DNA of 47,735 bases from Elusimicrobia bacterium RIFOXYA2_FULL_39_19 (lineage in GTDB: Bacteria > Elusimicrobiota > Endomicrobiia > CG1-02-37-114 > XYA2-FULL-39-19): positions 1 to 47,735 of the forward strand of contig MGVC01000035.1 of assembly GCA_001800285.1 (NCBI GenBank), given 5' to 3'. Positions 26,282 through 35,310 of the stretch are shown here, piece by piece. A program made the translations under genes and the position numbers. Numbering within the stretch: the first letter of the stretch is position 1; the number at the start of each line of letters is the position of its first letter. The notes under the pieces are model-generated. The model worked only from the letters and a program-made list of their open reading frames with translations. It was not told the DNA's origin and searched no databases.

Positions 26282-27082
26282 ATGATCCGCAATCCTCTTT
26301 TTGCTGGTATCTGGTACCCCAAAGAAAAACAAGAAATAGCTGCCTACCTGGAAACAAAAGCCCAAAAAACTGATGCACTTGCCTGTATATGCCCGCATGC
26401 CGGCTGGATGTATTCCGGTAAAGTAGCAGGCGCTGTATATTCCAGCCTTTATGCTTACGATACTTATGTTATTATAGGCCCCAATCATACAGGCCTCGGC
26501 CCCCTGGCCAGCATTTTTTCTGAAGGAAGCTGGAAAATGCCGTTGGGTAATGCCCAGATAGATACCGAATTTGTAAAAACTGCAATCAAATATTCCGAGT
26601 TTCTGTCAGCAGACACAACTGCCCATGTACGAGAACACTGCATAGAAGTCCAACTGCCATTTATCCAGTATTTCAACCCGGAAGCAAAAATTGTGCCCAT
26701 AATCTTAAAATCCGATAAAATAGATGTTGCAAAAGATATTGCCAACGCCGTTTCAGAAGCCTGCAAAACTCACAACGCTCCCAATAACAGGATTCTCCTG
26801 GTTGCTTCTACAGATATGACCCATTATGAATCCCATGAATACGCAAAAAAACAGGATAAGCTGGCCTTAGAGCACATAAAACATTTAGATGGCGCAGAAT
26901 TAGTGAATACTGTACAGCGCAGGGGAATATCCATGTGCGGGTACCTGCCTACTGCGGCAGTAATGCTTGCTGGAAAAACCCTGGGAGCAAAAACCGCTAA
27001 ACTGGTTAAATACGCTACCAGCGGTGAAACCAGCGGAGATTTTGATTCTGTGGTAGGTTATGCGGGATTGATAATAAAGTAA
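26282..27082 (+). CDS. amrB: AmmeMemoRadiSam system protein B (MEMO1 family)
   Basis: The 266-residue sequence matches the MEMO1-like family: RNPLFAGIWYP at the start, CICPHAGWMYSGKVAGAVY, VIIGPNHTG, HVREHCIEVQLPFIQYF, VASTDMTHYE and MCGYLPTAAVML. The conserved His/Asp/Cys positions of the dioxygenase-like fold appear present (PHAG, GPNH, EHCIEVQ, MCGY). Its partners amrA and the radical SAM amrS, often adjacent, are not in this window. The biochemical role of the system is not established here. The gene stands alone between two repeat-bearing gaps. Confidence 0.92.
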   Translation: MIRNPLFAGIWYPKEKQEIAAYLETKAQKTDALACICPHAGWMYSGKVAGAVYSSLYAYDTYVIIGPNHTGLGPLASIFSEGSWKMPLGNAQIDTEFVKTAIKYSEFLSADTTAHVREHCIEVQLPFIQYFNPEAKIVPIILKSDKIDVAKDIANAVSEACKTHNAPNNRILLVASTDMTHYESHEYAKKQDKLALEHIKHLDGAELVNTVQRRGISMCGYLPTAAVMLAGKTLGAKTAKLVKYATSGETSGDFDSVVGYAGLIIK

Positions 27083-27164
27083 ATCAGTGTTTAGGTGATT
27101 AAGTGATTTGTGGTTAGTAAATAAATATTCGTAACCACCTTTTTATCTTTGTAATCGGACTTCT
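27083..27164. repeat. Stuttering gap before polX
   Basis: Words GTGATTAAGTGATTTG and GTGGTTAGTAAATAA recur here, nearly the same as at 26090 and 9797. GTGGTTA and TAACCAC form a 7-bp hairpin around the AT-rich middle. Confidence 0.5.
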
Positions 27165-28895
27165 ATGAAAAATCAGGAAATTGCAGACATTTTCTACCAG
27201 ACCGCCGAATTGTTAAGCCTAAACGCTGAAAACCCTTTCCGTATCAGAGCCTACGAAAAAGCTGCAGAAACTATAGAATCACTTCCCGAATCCATAGAAA
27301 CTATTTTACAGGAAAACAGGCTTAAAAAAATCCCGGGAATAGGTGAAGCAACCGCCGAAAAAATAAAAGAATACATTGAAACCGGCAAAATGAAATATTT
27401 TGAAGATTTAAAAAAAGAATACCCCGAAGGGATACTTGAAATAATGCACGTTCCCGGTGTAGGGCCTAAAAAAGCCAGGATTATTTTTGACAAACTGAAA
27501 ATAGCCGACATCAAAGAACTAAAAACCGCCGCCCTTGAAGGCAAACTCCAGAACCTTCCCGGCTTCGGCGCTAAAACAGAGCAGAACATCCTTAAAGGAA
27601 TAGCCCTAAAACAAAGCATTAAAGGCAGAACCCTGCTTTATAATGCCAATCTTGTTGCTGAAGCCATAATTTTACAGCTGATAAAACTAAAAGAAATTAA
27701 AAACATCAGCCCTGCCGGAAGTTTGCGCAGAAAAAAAGAAACAGTTGGAGATATTGATATTCTCTGCACTGTTGAAAAAGGCAAAGAACACCACGTTATT
27801 GAAAAGTTTAATTCTCTTTCTGCTCCGGAAAAGGTGCAGGCTAAAGGAACTACCAAGGCCAGTATAATTACAGAAGAAAACCAGCAGGTAGACCTGCGCG
27901 TGGTTGAGCCGGTAAGTTTCGGCGCTGCCTTACAATATTTTACCGGTTCAAAAGAACATAACATCGCGCTCCGGGAAATTGCTGCAAAGAAAGGTTATAT
28001 TTTAAATGAGTACGGGCTTTTCAAAACAAAAAACAAAAAAACACCTGTTGCCGGCAAAACAGAGACAGAAATTTACGAAGCGCTGGGACTGCAGTTTATC
28101 CCTCCGGAGTTAAGGGAAGACCGCGGGGAAATAGAAAGCGCGCAAAATAAAACCATCCCTAAGCTTATAGAAGAAAAAGATATCCGCGGAGATACGCACC
28201 TGCATACCAGGTATTCCGACGGAGCAAATACCGTAGAAGAGGTGGCGCAGAAAGCTATAGCGCTGGGCTATGAATGGATAATTATCTGTGATCATTCCCA
28301 AAGCCTGAAAATAGCCAACGGCGTTTCCATAACAGACCTGCGGAGAAAACTGGATGAAATTTATAACTATAACGCCAAATACGGAGATATCAAAATCATT
28401 GCCGGCCAGGAAGTGGATATACTTGCAGACGGCTCACTGGATTACCCGGATGAAATATTAAAAAACCTGGATTTTGTGAACGTGTCCATACATACCGGCT
28501 TTAAAGAAACAGAAAAACAGATTACTGACAGGGTTTTAAGAGCGTTTGATAATAAGTATGTGCATTCACTGTCGCATCCTACGGGCCGCCTAATAGGTAA
28601 AAGAGCCGCTTATGCCATAGATATGGACAAAGTGCTAAACAAAGCAAAAGAAAACGGTATCTTTCTGGAAATAAACTCCTATCCGGAACGGCTGGACCTG
28701 ACAGACATCTACTGCAAGAAAGCAAAAGATATGGATATAAAAATTGTTATAGGCACAGATGCCCACAAGGTAATTCATATGGACTATATGCACCTGGGGA
28801 TAAACGTAGCCCGCCGGGGCTGGCTGACAAAAGATGACGTTTTAAATACTATTTCGTATAATGAGTTAATGAAATCACTGAAAAAGAGAAGATAA
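27165..28895 (+). CDS. polX: DNA polymerase X with C-terminal PHP domain
   Basis: Bacterial PolX fills short gaps in base excision repair and its PHP domain gives 3'-5' exonuclease and AP-endonuclease activity. In 576 residues: helix-hairpin-helix motifs KIPGIGEATAEKI (55-67) and VPGVGPKKA (96-104); the polymerase nucleotidyltransferase motif GSLRRKKETVGDIDIL (185-200, Asp196 and Asp198); QVDLRVVEP with the third carboxylate; YFTGSKEHN; then the PHP domain from DTHLHTRYSDG (Asp343) through CDHSQ, GQEVDI, SHPTGR and GTDAH. The active sites are complete. It is followed by the M16 genes after 4 bp. Confidence 0.96.
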   Translation: MKNQEIADIFYQTAELLSLNAENPFRIRAYEKAAETIESLPESIETILQENRLKKIPGIGEATAEKIKEYIETGKMKYFEDLKKEYPEGILEIMHVPGVGPKKARIIFDKLKIADIKELKTAALEGKLQNLPGFGAKTEQNILKGIALKQSIKGRTLLYNANLVAEAIILQLIKLKEIKNISPAGSLRRKKETVGDIDILCTVEKGKEHHVIEKFNSLSAPEKVQAKGTTKASIITEENQQVDLRVVEPVSFGAALQYFTGSKEHNIALREIAAKKGYILNEYGLFKTKNKKTPVAGKTETEIYEALGLQFIPPELREDRGEIESAQNKTIPKLIEEKDIRGDTHLHTRYSDGANTVEEVAQKAIALGYEWIIICDHSQSLKIANGVSITDLRRKLDEIYNYNAKYGDIKIIAGQEVDILADGSLDYPDEILKNLDFVNVSIHTGFKETEKQITDRVLRAFDNKYVHSLSHPTGRLIGKRAAYAIDMDKVLNKAKENGIFLEINSYPERLDLTDIYCKKAKDMDIKIVIGTDAHKVIHMDYMHLGINVARRGWLTKDDVLNTISYNELMKSLKKRR

Positions 28896-28899
28896 AACT

Positions 28900-30213
28900 A
28901 TGAAAACAAAACTACTGAGAGGAACTATCGCAATGATGAGCTTACTGTCAATCTTTGGATTAGCCGGGTTTTCACCGCTGGCAGGCTTTAAAAAAACCGT
29001 ACTAAAAAACGGTATGACTGTATATGTAAAGGAAGACCACAAACTGCCGCTGGTAACGGTGCAACTGTGGATACGCGCCGGAAGCATAGATGAAACCACA
29101 AAAACCAACGGCATATCGCACATACTGGAACATATGCTTTTTAAAGGTACCGAAAAATACCCGCTGGGTGAAATATCCCGCGTGGTAGAATCTTACGGCG
29201 GGTACATAAACGCGGCTACCTCAAAGGAATTTACTTATTATTATATTGATATTCCTACGGAAGGGTTTGAAGATGCGCTTAGCATTATCTGCGAACTGGC
29301 AGGCCAGAAAGCTACTTTTCCGCCGGAAGAACTTGATAGAGAGCTGAAAGTAATACTTGAAGAAATAAAAAGGTCACAGGACCACCCGGACCATGTAATG
29401 TTTGAAAATTTTAATAAACAGCTTTATTCCCAGACGCCTTACAAATGGGAAATTATAGGTACTAATGAAACCGTATCAAATATGACACGGGAAGAAATAA
29501 TTGCCTACTATAAAAAGTTTTATGTACCCAACAATATGTATCTGCTGATTGCAGGGGACGTAAAAGCGCCGGCTGTAAAAAAAACCGTTACAAAATCTTT
29601 CGGCACGTTTATTTCCAGCGGGGTGACTAAACGCACAGACCTTATTGAAACGCCCAAAGCACCGGTTACTGAAAGAATAAAAAAAGACGTCCAGCACGCA
29701 TATTTCATTACCGGGTTTCTGGGGCCTGAACTGGAACAGGAAAAATACCAGTACGCGGGCGACATTTTAAGCATTATTCTGGGCTCCGGCAGAAGCTCGC
29801 GGTTAAACCGCAATTTGTACGAAGAAAAACAACTTGTTTATACTGTCGGGTGCAGTTATTATACCCAGCTGGGCAGCGGCATGTTTTTAGTTTCTGCGCT
29901 TTGTGAAACGAAAAACGTAGAAAAAGTACAGCAGGAAATATCCAATGAACTTAACAAAGTTATAAATGAAAAAATAACACCGCAGGAAATAGAAAAAGCC
30001 AAAGAACTTATTAAAAGCAGCTGGTACTATCAGTTTGAAACCATTAACAACCAGGCGCAAACCCTGGGCTACTGGCTGATAGTAAACAAGCTGGATTTCC
30101 TGGAAAACTATATAACAAACATTGATAAAGTAACCCATAAAGATATGAAAAAGTTTTTAACTGTTTATTACACCGGCCTTACTACAACGGTAGTTGAACC
30201 GGAGGAAAAATAA
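28900..30213 (+). CDS. M16 family zinc peptidase, catalytic subunit
   Basis: A 437-residue insulinase-type peptidase with a signal peptide (about 1-27, MKTKLLRGTIAMMSLLSIFG). The inverted zinc motif HILEH (His74, Glu77, His78) is intact, and the third ligand Glu lies about 75 residues later in VILEEIKRSQDHPDHVMFENF. The C-terminal half has the GSGRSSRLNRNLYEEKQLVYTV block. Such exported M16B enzymes often work with an inactive partner encoded next door, exactly the arrangement here: its stop overlaps the following start codon. It probably degrades peptides in the periplasm. Confidence 0.94.
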   Translation: MKTKLLRGTIAMMSLLSIFGLAGFSPLAGFKKTVLKNGMTVYVKEDHKLPLVTVQLWIRAGSIDETTKTNGISHILEHMLFKGTEKYPLGEISRVVESYGGYINAATSKEFTYYYIDIPTEGFEDALSIICELAGQKATFPPEELDRELKVILEEIKRSQDHPDHVMFENFNKQLYSQTPYKWEIIGTNETVSNMTREEIIAYYKKFYVPNNMYLLIAGDVKAPAVKKTVTKSFGTFISSGVTKRTDLIETPKAPVTERIKKDVQHAYFITGFLGPELEQEKYQYAGDILSIILGSGRSSRLNRNLYEEKQLVYTVGCSYYTQLGSGMFLVSALCETKNVEKVQQEISNELNKVINEKITPQEIEKAKELIKSSWYYQFETINNQAQTLGYWLIVNKLDFLENYITNIDKVTHKDMKKFLTVYYTGLTTTVVEPEEK

Positions 30214-31505
30214 TGAAGATGCGTTTTCTTGCGCTTACACTAATACTAACCGGAGGTTTATTTTCAATGGCAAATTCATCAGAAATAGCTAAAATCCAGT
30301 TTGATAACGGGCTTACGTTAATCCACAAAAAGACCGGCCCGCTTCCTATAATAAGCGTTAAACTGTTTTTAAAAACCGGCTGTACCAATGACCCAAAGGA
30401 AAAGCTGGGCTTAACTAACCTGACCCAACAGCTCTTAACCAGAGGCACAAAAACCAGAACCAATGAGCAGATTGCCACGGAAATAGAGTCTATGGGCGGG
30501 CACCTAAGCGCCAGCTGTGTAGAAGATTACTCAGAAATAGACCTGGATATTACACAAAAATACTTTACCAAAGCTTTTGACCTTTTAGCAGATGTGTTTT
30601 TAAACCCGTCCTTTCCGGCTGATGAACTGGAAAAAGCAAAAACCGTCACCAAAGCTTCTATCCGCTCACGGCAGGACAGCATTTTTGAAGTTACTTTTGA
30701 TTTGTTAAAGAAAAATCTGTATCAGGACCATCCATATACAAATATCCCGTCAGGCACATTGGAAACCGTAGATAAAATTACCCAGAATGACCTGGTGGCA
30801 TATCACAAAAAGTATTACGGGTCACAGAATATTTTAATGGTTGTCACCGGCAATATATCTTTAGCAGAAATAAAGAAAGCCATAAATAAGTCTTTTGCAG
30901 GACTGTCCAAAGGGGAAACACCGGTTACTACGCTCCCCATAGTAACAGCCCAGCAGAAAACAGAGGAACAAAAAGGGAAATTTGAGCAGGCATATCTAAT
31001 GTATGGTTTTCTGGTACCGGAAATATCAAATAATGATTACACAAAACTAAAAGTGTTAAATACGTATTTAGGCGGGGGCATGAGCAGCCTGCTTTTTCAG
31101 GAACTTAGGGAAAAGGCCGGACTGGGTTATGAAGTAAGCTCTTTTTACCCGTCAAGAAAAGCCCAGTCATCTTTTGTAATTTATATCGGGCTGGATAAAT
31201 CGTCTCTTACGCTGGCAAAAGAAAAAGTAAATACCATCCTAAACGAATTAAAAACCCGGCCTATTGATGAAGCGCGCCTTAAAGACGCCAAGAAGTACAT
31301 CAAGGGCACATTTTTACTGGACCATCAGACAAATTCCCGGCAGTGCTGGTACCTGGGCTGGTGGGAAACTATAGGCAAAGGCTATAAATACGATGATGTT
31401 TATGCCTCTGAACTGGAAAAAATAACTTCGGCTGACATAAAAGAAGTAATAAACAAATACTTTTCCGGAAACTACGTGTACGTTCAAATCTCCCCGGAGA
31501 AATAA
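30213..31505 (+). CDS. M16 family peptidase, non-catalytic partner
   Basis: This 430-residue protein has a signal peptide (MKMRFLALTLILTGGLFSMAN) and the M16 fold, but where the zinc motif should be it reads LGLTNLTQQLLTRGT, so HxxEH is missing. The C-terminal R/Y-containing block (GGGMSSLLFQELREKAGLGYEVSSFYPS) that binds substrate is well kept. This is the pattern of the inactive subunit in M16B heterodimers, and the overlap with the catalytic gene supports joint assembly. The start codon overlaps the upstream stop by one base. Confidence 0.93.
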   Translation: MKMRFLALTLILTGGLFSMANSSEIAKIQFDNGLTLIHKKTGPLPIISVKLFLKTGCTNDPKEKLGLTNLTQQLLTRGTKTRTNEQIATEIESMGGHLSASCVEDYSEIDLDITQKYFTKAFDLLADVFLNPSFPADELEKAKTVTKASIRSRQDSIFEVTFDLLKKNLYQDHPYTNIPSGTLETVDKITQNDLVAYHKKYYGSQNILMVVTGNISLAEIKKAINKSFAGLSKGETPVTTLPIVTAQQKTEEQKGKFEQAYLMYGFLVPEISNNDYTKLKVLNTYLGGGMSSLLFQELREKAGLGYEVSSFYPSRKAQSSFVIYIGLDKSSLTLAKEKVNTILNELKTRPIDEARLKDAKKYIKGTFLLDHQTNSRQCWYLGWWETIGKGYKYDDVYASELEKITSADIKEVINKYFSGNYVYVQISPEK

Positions 31506-31516
31506 ACCATATCATC

Positions 31517-31999
31517 ATGCCGCATTACATTATTGACGGGTACAACGTAGTCAAACAAATCCCTGAGTATATGGATATTAAGCTAAAAGACGGCCGTGAA
31601 GGGCTGATAAATATCCTTAAATACCAGCGCCCGCAGGGCAACACAAGAAATAAGGCCACCATTGTATTTGACGGCAAAGGTGATGACTTCCTGTTTTCAA
31701 TCACAAAAATAACCGGCGATAATATAGATGTAATGTTTTCACAGAACGAATCTGCCGATGATCATATCCAACGAATGGTGAAACGTTCAAGCAAGCCCGG
31801 AGATATTGTCGTAGTAACTGATGACCGGGATTTAAGAAGTTCCTGCAAAATTCACGGCGCCCAGCTGCTATACGTAAAGGAATTTATAAAACCAAAACAA
31901 AAATATTCCGTGCCTGCCAAAAACCAGCCGAAACAACAAATATCACAAAAAGATGAGCTTGCGTTAGACAGAGAACTTAGAAAACTGTGGAAGATATAA
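31517..31999 (+). CDS. NYN-domain ribonuclease, YacP/Rae1-like
   Basis: The 160-residue protein starts HYIIDGYNVVKQIP, the N-terminal Asp-containing motif of YacP-type NYN domains, and continues TIVFDGKGDD, SADDHIQRMVKR and VVVTDDRDLRSSCK, giving the cluster of acidic residues that bind metal. Bacillus Rae1 (YacP) is a ribosome-dependent mRNA endonuclease. The C-terminus (about 120-160) is basic and Gln-rich. The equivalent gene usually lies elsewhere, so context adds little. Confidence 0.88.
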   Translation: MPHYIIDGYNVVKQIPEYMDIKLKDGREGLINILKYQRPQGNTRNKATIVFDGKGDDFLFSITKITGDNIDVMFSQNESADDHIQRMVKRSSKPGDIVVVTDDRDLRSSCKIHGAQLLYVKEFIKPKQKYSVPAKNQPKQQISQKDELALDRELRKLWKI

Positions 32000-32090
32000 A
32001 AACAGTTTATAAGTTGATAAGATGATAAGTTGATAAGAAAAGACAAAAACACAAAAGATAGGTTTATAGGTTGATAAGAAAATAAATTTA
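32000..32090. repeat. Stuttering gap (TTGATAAGA words)
   Basis: The words TTATAAGTTGATAAGA, GATAAGTTGATAAGA and TTATAGGTTGATAAGA recur within 90 bases. Nearly the same words reappear, in both orientations, at 40611-40700 between oppD and oppF. Confidence 0.6.
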
Positions 32091-33320
32091 ATGAACTCTG
32101 ACAATTTAACCATTATCAAAGAACCGGTACCGCATGTACTTTTAGAAACCAAAAAAGAACTGCACGGCTGGTACGCCGGCAAACGGGAATGTACCGCAGA
32201 AAGAATGCTGATAAACCCTTATAATGGATGCGGAGTAAACTGTTTTTATTGTTATACGCGGGCTTTACCGGGATATTTTGAAGCGTTTCATAGCGATGGT
32301 ACGATATTTGTAAGCAAAGATTTTGACCTTACTGTTGCCCGCCAGCTGGATTCTATAGATGTTGCTTCCTGCGGTTACTTAAGCCCCGTAACTGATCCGT
32401 TTCAGAAAATAAATGAAAAGTACCGCTTATCTGAGAAAATAATAGATGTTTTTGTAAATAGAAACATACCAATAGAGTTTATTACTAAATGCAAAGTCCC
32501 GGAAAGTGTAATAGATTCCATAAAAAAGCAGAAACATTCATTCGGCCAGGTTTCTATACTTACTACTGATGAGAGGCTGCGCAAAATCCTAGCACCCGGC
32601 GGAACTTCTACAGAAGAACTTTTTACAAATCTGACGCGCCTGGCTCAAAACAATATTTTTGCTGTCTGCAGAATAGACCCGGTATTTCCGTTTGTTACAG
32701 ATGAAAAAAAGACATTATCAGCGCTTGTTTCTAAAGCAGTAGATTCCGGAGCAAAACATATAATAACCAGCGTTGTTGATATTGCCCCGAAAACAGCTTC
32801 CTGGTTTCTTGAAAATATAAAAAAACATTTCGGCAATAGCGTGTATTACGATTATAAACAGCTTTATATAGAAAAAATTGGCTATATAAATGCTAAAATA
32901 GACTATCGCAAAAGAATCTTTGATTTTCTGCGCAATGAGTGCGATAAACATAAAGTTACCTTTGCACTTTGTATGGAATATGCACAGTCAATTTTACCCC
33001 CGCCCCCTGCGGAAGAGGGTGCGGGTGAGGGGATTATTCCAGGTTTAAACCGCGAGTTTATGTCCTCCAGAAACTGCGAAGGCATAGATATACCCATTTA
33101 TAAACGCAGGGGGGATAAATTTTACCCGGCCGCAGATTGCGCAGGCAACTGCCTTAACTGCGCAGATGCAATGTGCGGGATTTCTGATTTAGCGATGAGT
33201 AAATATGGCTCAAAAAAAGATTTTAAACTTAAGGATTATAGAAGCTGGTCAAAAACAAAAAATGATTTGATACCTGTAGCGGGCGAATTACTATTCGCCA
33301 AGTACAAAAGGAAATACTAA
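32091..33320 (+). CDS. SPL-like radical SAM protein (COG1533 family)
   Basis: A 409-residue radical SAM enzyme of the spore-photoproduct-lyase-like group. The cluster motif is [10 protein letters not shown] (CxxxCxxC) near residue 50, after the typical NPYNGC entry. The barrel continues with [15 protein letters not shown] and CRIDPVFPF. The C-terminal tail has extra Cys residues ([16 protein letters not shown]). Residues about 302-315 ([13 protein letters not shown]) are encoded by a GC-rich inserted repeat, and the C-terminal [11 protein letters not shown] by a REP palindrome, so two repeats are translated in frame. The reaction is unknown; a role in photoproduct repair is only implied by family. 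yjbQ begins at its stop. Confidence 0.85.
   Translation: MNSDNLTIIKEPVPHVLLETKKELHGWYAGKRECTAERMLINPYNGCGVNCFYCYTRALPGYFEAFHSDGTIFVSKDFDLTVARQLDSIDVASCGYLSPVTDPFQKINEKYRLSEKIIDVFVNRNIPIEFITKCKVPESVIDSIKKQKHSFGQVSILTTDERLRKILAPGGTSTEELFTNLTRLAQNNIFAVCRIDPVFPFVTDEKKTLSALVSKAVDSGAKHIITSVVDIAPKTASWFLENIKKHFGNSVYYDYKQLYIEKIGYINAKIDYRKRIFDFLRNECDKHKVTFALCMEYAQSILPPPPAEEGAGEGIIPGLNREFMSSRNCEGIDIPIYKRRGDKFYPAADCAGNCLNCADAMCGISDLAMSKYGSKKDFKLKDYRSWSKTKNDLIPVAGELLFAKYKRKY
32993..33034. repeat. GC-rich palindromic repeat inside the SPL-like gene
   Basis: The run of C (TACCCCCGCCCCC), GAAGAGGG and GGGTGAGGGG resembles the widespread CCCTCACCC...GAGGGG repeat of many bacterial genomes (recalled). It sits inside a reading frame and contributes a [12 protein letters not shown] stretch. 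Confidence 0.65.
33275..33299 (+). repeat. REP palindrome (GCGA core) at the SPL-like gene 3' end
   Basis: Head TGTAGCGG (33275-33282), arms GGCGAAT (33282-33288) and ATTCGCC (33293-33299), loop TACT. It is translated as residues 395-403 and lies about 20 bp before the stop. Confidence 0.8.
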
Positions 33321-33733
33321 TGAAAGCGCATACCAAATACCTGTGGTTCTGCACAAAAAAAGAAAAAGAATTTGTAAATATTACCGATGAAGTACAAGCT
33401 GCCATTGATGAAAGCGGTATTAAAGAAGGGCTGGCTCTGGTAAGCGCTATGCATATTACCGCAGGCGTGTTTATTAACGATGAAGAAGAGGGCATTAAAG
33501 AAGACCTGATGCAGTGGGCAGAAAAGGTAGCGCCTGATTTGCCGGATTATAAACATCACAGGACTGGTGAAGATAACGGGGATGCGCACCTTAAAAGCAC
33601 GTTGTTTCACCATGAAGTTACTGTGCCGATAACTAAAGGGAAGCTGGATTTTGGCCCCTGGCAGCAGATTTTTTATGCAGAGTTTGATGGACAGCGCAAA
33701 AAAAGAGTGATAGTAAAGATATTAGGGTTATAA
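33320..33733 (+). CDS. yjbQ: YjbQ / UPF0047 family protein
   Basis: The 137-residue protein carries the UPF0047 core: [62 protein letters not shown] and [13 protein letters not shown], which hold the conserved His residues. Members have thiamine-phosphate synthase activity in vitro; the physiological role is debated. The start codon overlaps the SPL-like gene stop by one base, so the two are probably co-translated. Confidence 0.94.
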   Translation: MKAHTKYLWFCTKKEKEFVNITDEVQAAIDESGIKEGLALVSAMHITAGVFINDEEEGIKEDLMQWAEKVAPDLPDYKHHRTGEDNGDAHLKSTLFHHEVTVPITKGKLDFGPWQQIFYAEFDGQRKKRVIVKILGL

Positions 33734-34089
33734 AGAGTGCTCAGGAACATTTTCTACAAAAAACGTTCGCTTTGATTGCTCAATGTGCTTGAAAACATTC
33801 TTTCCGAAAAACGCGGACTCGCAGTTCGCATCACCTTATTCGTTTATAAAAGAAAACAACGGGACCGCAGCATTTTAAGTTCATTGATTTTCTGTTCGCA
33901 ACTTAAGCTATTCGCTTCAAAGATATTTGGCATCTGCGGAACTCGCCCGTTACTTAATAAATAACAGGGCTCAGACAGTCCTCGATGAAAACCCCAAAAT
34001 CTTTTTGCTCATAAACAGCTGTTATGTTGCTCACATAAAAATCAATGAATTAACCCTATAAGAATATAAAAAAATGAATTGGAGAGGAA
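33734..34089. repeat. Repeat-like gap before the RNase HI gene
   Basis: No convincing gene lies in these 356 bases; a 62-codon frame at 33776-33964 has no homology I know. The stretch CCGTTA/TAACAGG (about 33948-33970) forms an imperfect hairpin, and AACAGCTGTT near 34014-34023 is a perfect palindrome. Words such as GCTCAATGTGCTTGAAAACATTC and CTCACATAAAAATCAATG suggest a dispersed intergenic element of the type found across some candidate-phylum genomes, recalled without a search. The last bases hold GAGAGGA before the next ATG. Confidence 0.45.
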
Positions 34090-34452
34090 ATGAAAAAAAT
34101 CACTTTATATTTTGACGGCAATAAGACACCGCAAAGTACCAGCTGTACGTTCGTAATTATTGATGAAGCAGGCAAACAAACGGAAGAGACTATTAAATTG
34201 CCTAATGAAACCACCGTACCGGAAGCGGAATATAACGGGCTGATAAACGGCTTAAGCGCTTTCAAATCAACTGAAGACGTTGAGCTTGATATTTACGGTG
34301 ACAGCCAGCTTATTGTGAAACAGGTAACAGGGGAATATGAATGCAAAAAAGCTGAATTGCGCATTTTAAGAAGCCAGGTACGTAATTTGCTAAATAAGTT
34401 TGCTAAGTATCAGATTACCTGGGTACCCCGCGGCCAGAATAAGGCGAAGTAA
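34090..34452 (+). pseudogene. RNase HI-like gene, truncated at the 3' end
   Basis: This 120-residue product has the RNase H fold start LYFDGNKT with Asp9, EAEYNGL with Glu47, and YGDSQLIVKQVTGEY with Asp71. Full-length enzymes then read WVPRxxNxxAD followed by a final helix. Here the frame reads WVPRGQNKAK and stops, so the fourth catalytic acid and the last helix are absent. A palindrome (GTAATCCATGC, AAA, GCATGAATTAC) begins at the stop codon. The truncation is most simply explained by insertion of a repeat. It may be inactive, or the family variant may tolerate it. Confidence 0.75.
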
Positions 34453-34545
34453 TCCATGCAAAGCATGAATTACGGAGTCCTTTAGGATAGTCGAAGAGCG
34501 AAGTAAGCGTCATCATATTTATATTTTTAGTTTAAGGAAAAATTA
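34453..34545. repeat. Hairpin repeat after the truncated RNase HI gene
   Basis: A nearly perfect hairpin (ATCCATGC, loop AAA, GCATGAATT region) starts at the truncated gene's stop codon. It is followed by GGAGTCCTTTAGGA and TCGAAGAGCGAAGTAAGC words that resemble the dispersed repeat at 18533-18586. An AAGGA ribosome binding site precedes the next gene. Confidence 0.55.
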
Positions 34546-35190
34546 ATGTGTTTTTCAGCCGGGGCAAGTTTTACAGGAAGCGCTATTCTGTCTGTTATTG
34601 GAACGCTAACGCTTAAAAAAGTATCTAAACCTTCCCAAATTGTTTTTGCCAGTATTCCTATATTTTTTGCATTCCAGCAATTTGTAGAAGGTGTTTTGTG
34701 GCTGGTATTGCCAAACACAGAGTATATTGCGATTGAAAAAGCAGCGACATACATATTTTTAGTAATGGCGCAGGTTTGCTGGCCTCTGCTTATACCCATA
34801 TCAGTTTTATTAATGGAAGAAAGCGGGAAACGCAGAATAATACTTTATATTTTACTGGGAATTGGAATTATTGTTGCGCTATATTACGGCTGCGGTTTGT
34901 TATTTCAACACCCTCACGCACAAATAAAGAGTTATCATATTCAATATCAGGCTTTTACGCCGACTGCATCTGCCATAACGTTTTTTTTCTTGTATTTGGT
35001 GGCAGCGGTAGTTCCTTTGTTTGTTTTAAGTACTAAGAAAATATACATTCTTGGCATGCTCATGTTATTATCAGGTGTGGTTACAGTCATATTTTTTACG
35101 CAATTCGTAACATCTGTATGGTGCTTTTTTGCAGCTCTTATGAGCGTAGTAATTTATTATATTATCAAAAGTTCAAAGAAGACACTGTAA
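34546..35190 (+). CDS. DUF6629-like multi-pass membrane protein
   Basis: A 214-residue integral membrane protein with seven or so hydrophobic segments. The start MCFSAGASFTGSAILSVIG matches the MCFSA-starting family (DUF6629) I recall; FFAFQQFVEGVLWL is also typical. The function is unknown. An AAGGA precedes the ATG. It opens the accessory stretch that extends to 39.6 kb. Confidence 0.75.
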   Translation: MCFSAGASFTGSAILSVIGTLTLKKVSKPSQIVFASIPIFFAFQQFVEGVLWLVLPNTEYIAIEKAATYIFLVMAQVCWPLLIPISVLLMEESGKRRIILYILLGIGIIVALYYGCGLLFQHPHAQIKSYHIQYQAFTPTASAITFFFLYLVAAVVPLFVLSTKKIYILGMLMLLSGVVTVIFFTQFVTSVWCFFAALMSVVIYYIIKSSKKTL

Positions 35191-35216
35191 TGCATCCAAC
35201 AACACTTTTGATTCTT

Positions 35217-35310
35217 ACTATTCCATGCTGGCATGAGATACAATATATGATGTAATTGTCACAACAATGGAGTACCCAGATATGTCCTTACGGTTTAAAA
35301 CAAACTTAAG
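35217..35310 (+). repeat. Decayed copy of the MNT gene promoter and 5' end
   Basis: From CTATTCCATG through ATGATGTAA, CACAACAATGGAG, ATATGTCCTTAC and TTTAAAACAAACTT, this aligns with 37420-37512 in front of and into the MNT gene, roughly three quarters identical with one small gap. Its ATG at 35282 lines up with the true MNT start at 37484. The similarity ends near 35310. Confidence 0.75.

Noticed and set aside
33776-33964. 62-codon open frame after yjbQ
   Set aside because: It lies in a repeat-like gap, has no ribosome binding site and no known homology.
35267-35281. Upstream ATG of the zinc-ribbon gene
   Set aside because: Alignment with the MNT gene places the start at 35282; the ATG at 35267 corresponds to untranslated leader there.
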